Below, in pieces: positions 6,154 to 7,724 of a stretch of DNA of 7,724 nucleotides (position 1 is the first letter of the stretch; the number at the start of each line of letters is the position of its first letter). A program made the position numbers and the translations under genes. A model generated the notes under the pieces. That model made no database searches. It was not told where the DNA came from and saw only the letters and a program-made list of their open reading frames with translations. The stretch covers positions 1 through 7,724 of the forward strand of contig DIQU01000110.1 in the NCBI GenBank assembly GCA_002426555.1, given 5' to 3'. This DNA comes from Firmicutes bacterium UBA5454 (GTDB lineage Bacteria; Bacillota; Clostridia; Caldicoprobacterales; DTU083).

Positions 6154-6891
6154 ATGAGATCGGATCTAAGAACCAATGATGAATTACGCCCTGTCCGTAT
6201 CACACCAGGCTATATCAAACATGCTAATGGATCAGCACTGATTGAGGAGGGAGACACCAGGGTTATTTGTACAGCTACTGTCGAGGATAAAGTTCCAGCG
6301 TTTCTAAAAGGGACCGGCAGAGGATGGTTAACCGGAGAATATGCCATGCTTCCAGCTTCTACACAGCTTAGGAAGGCGAGAGAGTCCAGTAGAGGGAAAG
6401 TAGAGGGAAGAACGCATGAAATACAAAGATTGATTGGTCGCTCCCTTCGCTCCATTATTAATCTGGATGGAATTGGAGAAAGAACCATATGGATCGATTG
6501 CGACGTGATACAAGCAGACGGAGGAACTCGCACAGCTTCGATTACAGGTGGTTTTGTTGCACTAGTTTATTGTATAAAAACTATGATCGAAAAGGGTATG
6601 ATCGAAAAGAGTCCAATTATTGGACAGTTGGCAGCAGTCAGTGCAGGGATATATGATGGACAAGCTGTATTGGATCTTAGTTATGAAGAAGATTCCAAAG
6701 CCAAAGTAGATATGAATCTGGTTATGACAGACAAAAATGAATTTACCGAAATTCAAGGAACCGGTGAAGAAGATACCTTTACATTGGAAGAATTGCAGCA
6801 GATTCTTACGCTGGGGAAAGCTGGTATACAAAAACTGTTAGAAATACAAAAAGAAGCCTTGGGCAATTTGATAAACTTGGTGGGTAACTAA
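6154..6891 (+). CDS. rph: Ribonuclease PH (phosphorolytic 3'-5' exoribonuclease)
   Basis: RNase PH trims the 3' ends of tRNA precursors with phosphate as attacking group, releasing nucleoside diphosphates; the active form is a hexameric ring. The 245 residues match the family. Visible hallmarks are RTNDELRPV (6-14), [13 protein letters not shown] (55-67), [16 protein letters not shown] (84-99) with Arg86, [17 protein letters not shown] (116-132) with the phosphate-binding Gly124-Thr125-Arg126, and ED-x5-DMN with the catalytic acidic residues Asp180 and Asp186. All expected key residues are present. ATG is preceded by AAGGAG at 6141-6146. The following rdgB starts one base after the stop, giving an rph-rdgB pair as in many Firmicutes. 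A strong terminator lies upstream and no clear promoter falls between it and rph. Confidence 0.97.
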   Translation: MRSDLRTNDELRPVRITPGYIKHANGSALIEEGDTRVICTATVEDKVPAFLKGTGRGWLTGEYAMLPASTQLRKARESSRGKVEGRTHEIQRLIGRSLRSIINLDGIGERTIWIDCDVIQADGGTRTASITGGFVALVYCIKTMIEKGMIEKSPIIGQLAAVSAGIYDGQAVLDLSYEEDSKAKVDMNLVMTDKNEFTEIQGTGEEDTFTLEELQQILTLGKAGIQKLLEIQKEALGNLINLVGN

Positions 6892-6892
6892 T

Positions 6893-7498
6893 ATGAAGCG
6901 CTTGGTTATAGCCAGCAACAACAAGGGTAAAGTAGAGGAAATTCGTGAATTATTCAAGGATTTGTGCTATAATATTGTATCAGTGAAGGATCTTGGTTTA
7001 GATATTCACATAGCAGAAGATCAAGCAGATTTTGCCGGCAATTCCTATAAGAAAGCCAGGGAAACAAGTGTGAATATTGGTGAGATTGTAATGGCAGATG
7101 ATTCCGGTCTTGAGGTGGAAGCATTAAATGGACAGCCGGGGGTGCATTCTGCTCGATTTGCAGGTGAAAAAGCGAAGGACAGGGATAATAATGAAAAGCT
7201 GCTTTCCTTGATGAAGGAAATACCGGAAATAAGACGAAAAGCAAGATTTTGCTGTGTTATAACCATGTATTGGCCAGATGGCAATTACCTTCAAACAAAA
7301 GGAATATGTACTGGCAGTATCGGATTTTATCCTGTTGGAGAAGGCGGCTTTGGATATGATCCATTATTCATTCCAACTGGATATGACAAGACAATGGCAG
7401 AATTATCATCTGAAGAAAAAAATAAAATCAGTCATCGTTCAATTGCAATAAAAGCAATGTCAGAATTGCTGTCCAATTACTGTCAGGGCTGTTATTGA
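6893..7498 (+). CDS. rdgB: dITP/XTP pyrophosphatase (RdgB/HAM1 family)
   Basis: RdgB hydrolyses non-canonical purine nucleoside triphosphates (dITP, ITP, XTP) to monophosphates and pyrophosphate, keeping deaminated bases out of DNA and RNA. The 201-residue protein has the family motifs in order: ASNNKGKVEEI (7-17; nucleotide-binding SNNKGK), FAGNSYKKA (47-55) with conserved Asn50, ADDSGLEV (68-75) with the catalytic Asp70, PGVHSARFAG (82-91), GGFGYDPLF (151-159) contacting the base, and KISHRSIA (178-185). The tail is short and rich in Cys and Tyr (NYCQGCY). The ATG comes one base after the rph stop, with only GGTGGG inside the rph end as ribosome-binding site, so translational coupling to rph is likely. 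No terminator is seen after it before the tRNA promoter region. Confidence 0.97.
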   Translation: MKRLVIASNNKGKVEEIRELFKDLCYNIVSVKDLGLDIHIAEDQADFAGNSYKKARETSVNIGEIVMADDSGLEVEALNGQPGVHSARFAGEKAKDRDNNEKLLSLMKEIPEIRRKARFCCVITMYWPDGNYLQTKGICTGSIGFYPVGEGGFGYDPLFIPTGYDKTMAELSSEEKNKISHRSIAIKAMSELLSNYCQGCY

Positions 7499-7521
7499 GC
7501 TCTTCCGAGAAAAAATGATGC

Positions 7522-7550
7522 TTGACGAATAATTTAACTTAAGTTATACT
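7522..7550 (+). promoter_or_regulatory. Upstream tandem promoter P1 of the tRNA-Gly region
   Basis: TTGACG (7522-7527; 5 of 6) and TATACT (7545-7550; 5 of 6) are separated by 17 bases, a near-ideal sigma-A promoter starting near 7557. It lies about 125 bases upstream of the tRNA, so its transcript would carry a long leader that must be processed, for example by RNase P, or it could make a separate small RNA. Confidence 0.75.
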
Positions 7551-7561
7551 TTACCATGTGC

Positions 7562-7608
7562 CTTGAAGGTGATGTTTTGCTATATATTATCACTTGGGTA
7601 TGTTCAAG
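7562..7608 (+). other. Potential structured leader RNA between the two tRNA promoters
   Basis: CTTGAA (7562-7567) can pair with TTCAAG (7603-7608), and nested inside it GTGAT (7569-7573) can pair with ATCAC (7589-7593). This gives a two-helix element with an asymmetric 1 x 9 internal loop and a 15-base AT-rich end loop. It would be near the 5' end of the P1 transcript. It matches no riboswitch or T-box pattern I recognise. The helices are short, so chance pairing is possible. Confidence 0.3.
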
Positions 7609-7630
7609 TAGAAAACGATGAATTGTTTAT

Positions 7631-7659
7631 TTGACATACTTAAAAAATTATGATAAAAT
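7631..7659 (+). promoter_or_regulatory. Proximal promoter P2 of tRNA-Gly
   Basis: A perfect -35 TTGACA (7631-7636), a 17-base spacer and TAAAAT (7654-7659; 5 of 6) are preceded by TG at 7651-7652, giving an extended -10. Transcription should start near 7666, about 16 bases before the mature tRNA 5' end at 7682, as expected for a strong stable-RNA promoter. Confidence 0.85.
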
Positions 7660-7681
7660 CTTTTTTTGTCAGCGGTAAGTT

Positions 7682-7724
<43 letters not shown>

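Noticed and set aside
6582..6611. Two near-identical 15-base tandem units in rph encoding [10 protein letters not shown]
   Set aside because: RNase PH proteins have the same length here without an insertion, so this is more likely chance similarity of a helix-turn region than a repeat expansion; the protein has normal length and intact active-site residues.
7642..7667. A-run followed by a seven-T run before the tRNA, resembling a terminator
   Set aside because: No GC-containing stem can be drawn. The segment is the -10 region and initially transcribed region of the proximal tRNA promoter.

Overview
The window is a low-GC (roughly 40% by eye), densely packed chromosomal segment of a spore-forming Firmicute, most likely a member of the Clostridia. 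The support is: (i) lspA followed directly by an RluD-family pseudouridine synthase, with a PyrR-type attenuator just downstream, as around the Bacillus pyr locus; (ii) the order gerM-rph-rdgB, which matches gerM-rph-ysnA of Bacillus subtilis; (iii) strong AGGAGG-like ribosome-binding sites and GTG/TTG starts; (iv) sigma-A type promoters with TGn extended -10 elements. The species cannot be named from this sequence alone.

Layout. Positions 1-51 may be the last codons of an upstream gene. lspA (signal peptidase II) and rluD (23S rRNA pseudouridine synthase) form a tight + strand operon (53-1469). The 253-nt gap that follows holds a good promoter and a complete PyrR-responsive attenuator: binding hairpin, antiterminator and terminator. 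It controls uraA, a uracil permease (1723-3111). A second promoter-like sequence lies after the attenuator terminator. uraA converges on rqcH (3165-4898, - strand), the ribosome quality-control factor, and one hairpin between them can serve both strands as a terminator. rqcH diverges from gerM (5109-6086), a sporulation/germination lipoprotein, across a 210-nt gap with promoter-like sequences. gerM ends at a near-perfect intrinsic terminator. rph (RNase PH) and rdgB (dITP/XTP pyrophosphatase) follow as a pair separated by one nucleotide. The last 226 nt contain two consensus-like tandem promoters, a potentially structured leader between them, and the 5' part of tRNA-Gly(UCC), cut by the window end.

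How the genes relate. Most are housekeeping functions: lipoprotein maturation (LspA, which would process GerM among others), ribosome and RNA metabolism (RluD, RqcH, RNase PH, tRNA-Gly), and nucleotide supply and sanitation (UraA, RdgB). I found no mobile element, CRISPR array, defence locus or unknown multi-gene system. The points worth a second look are regulatory: the PyrR attenuator without pyrR at its usual place, the possible attenuator bypass promoter, the strong terminator ahead of rph, and the double promoter and leader of the tRNA.
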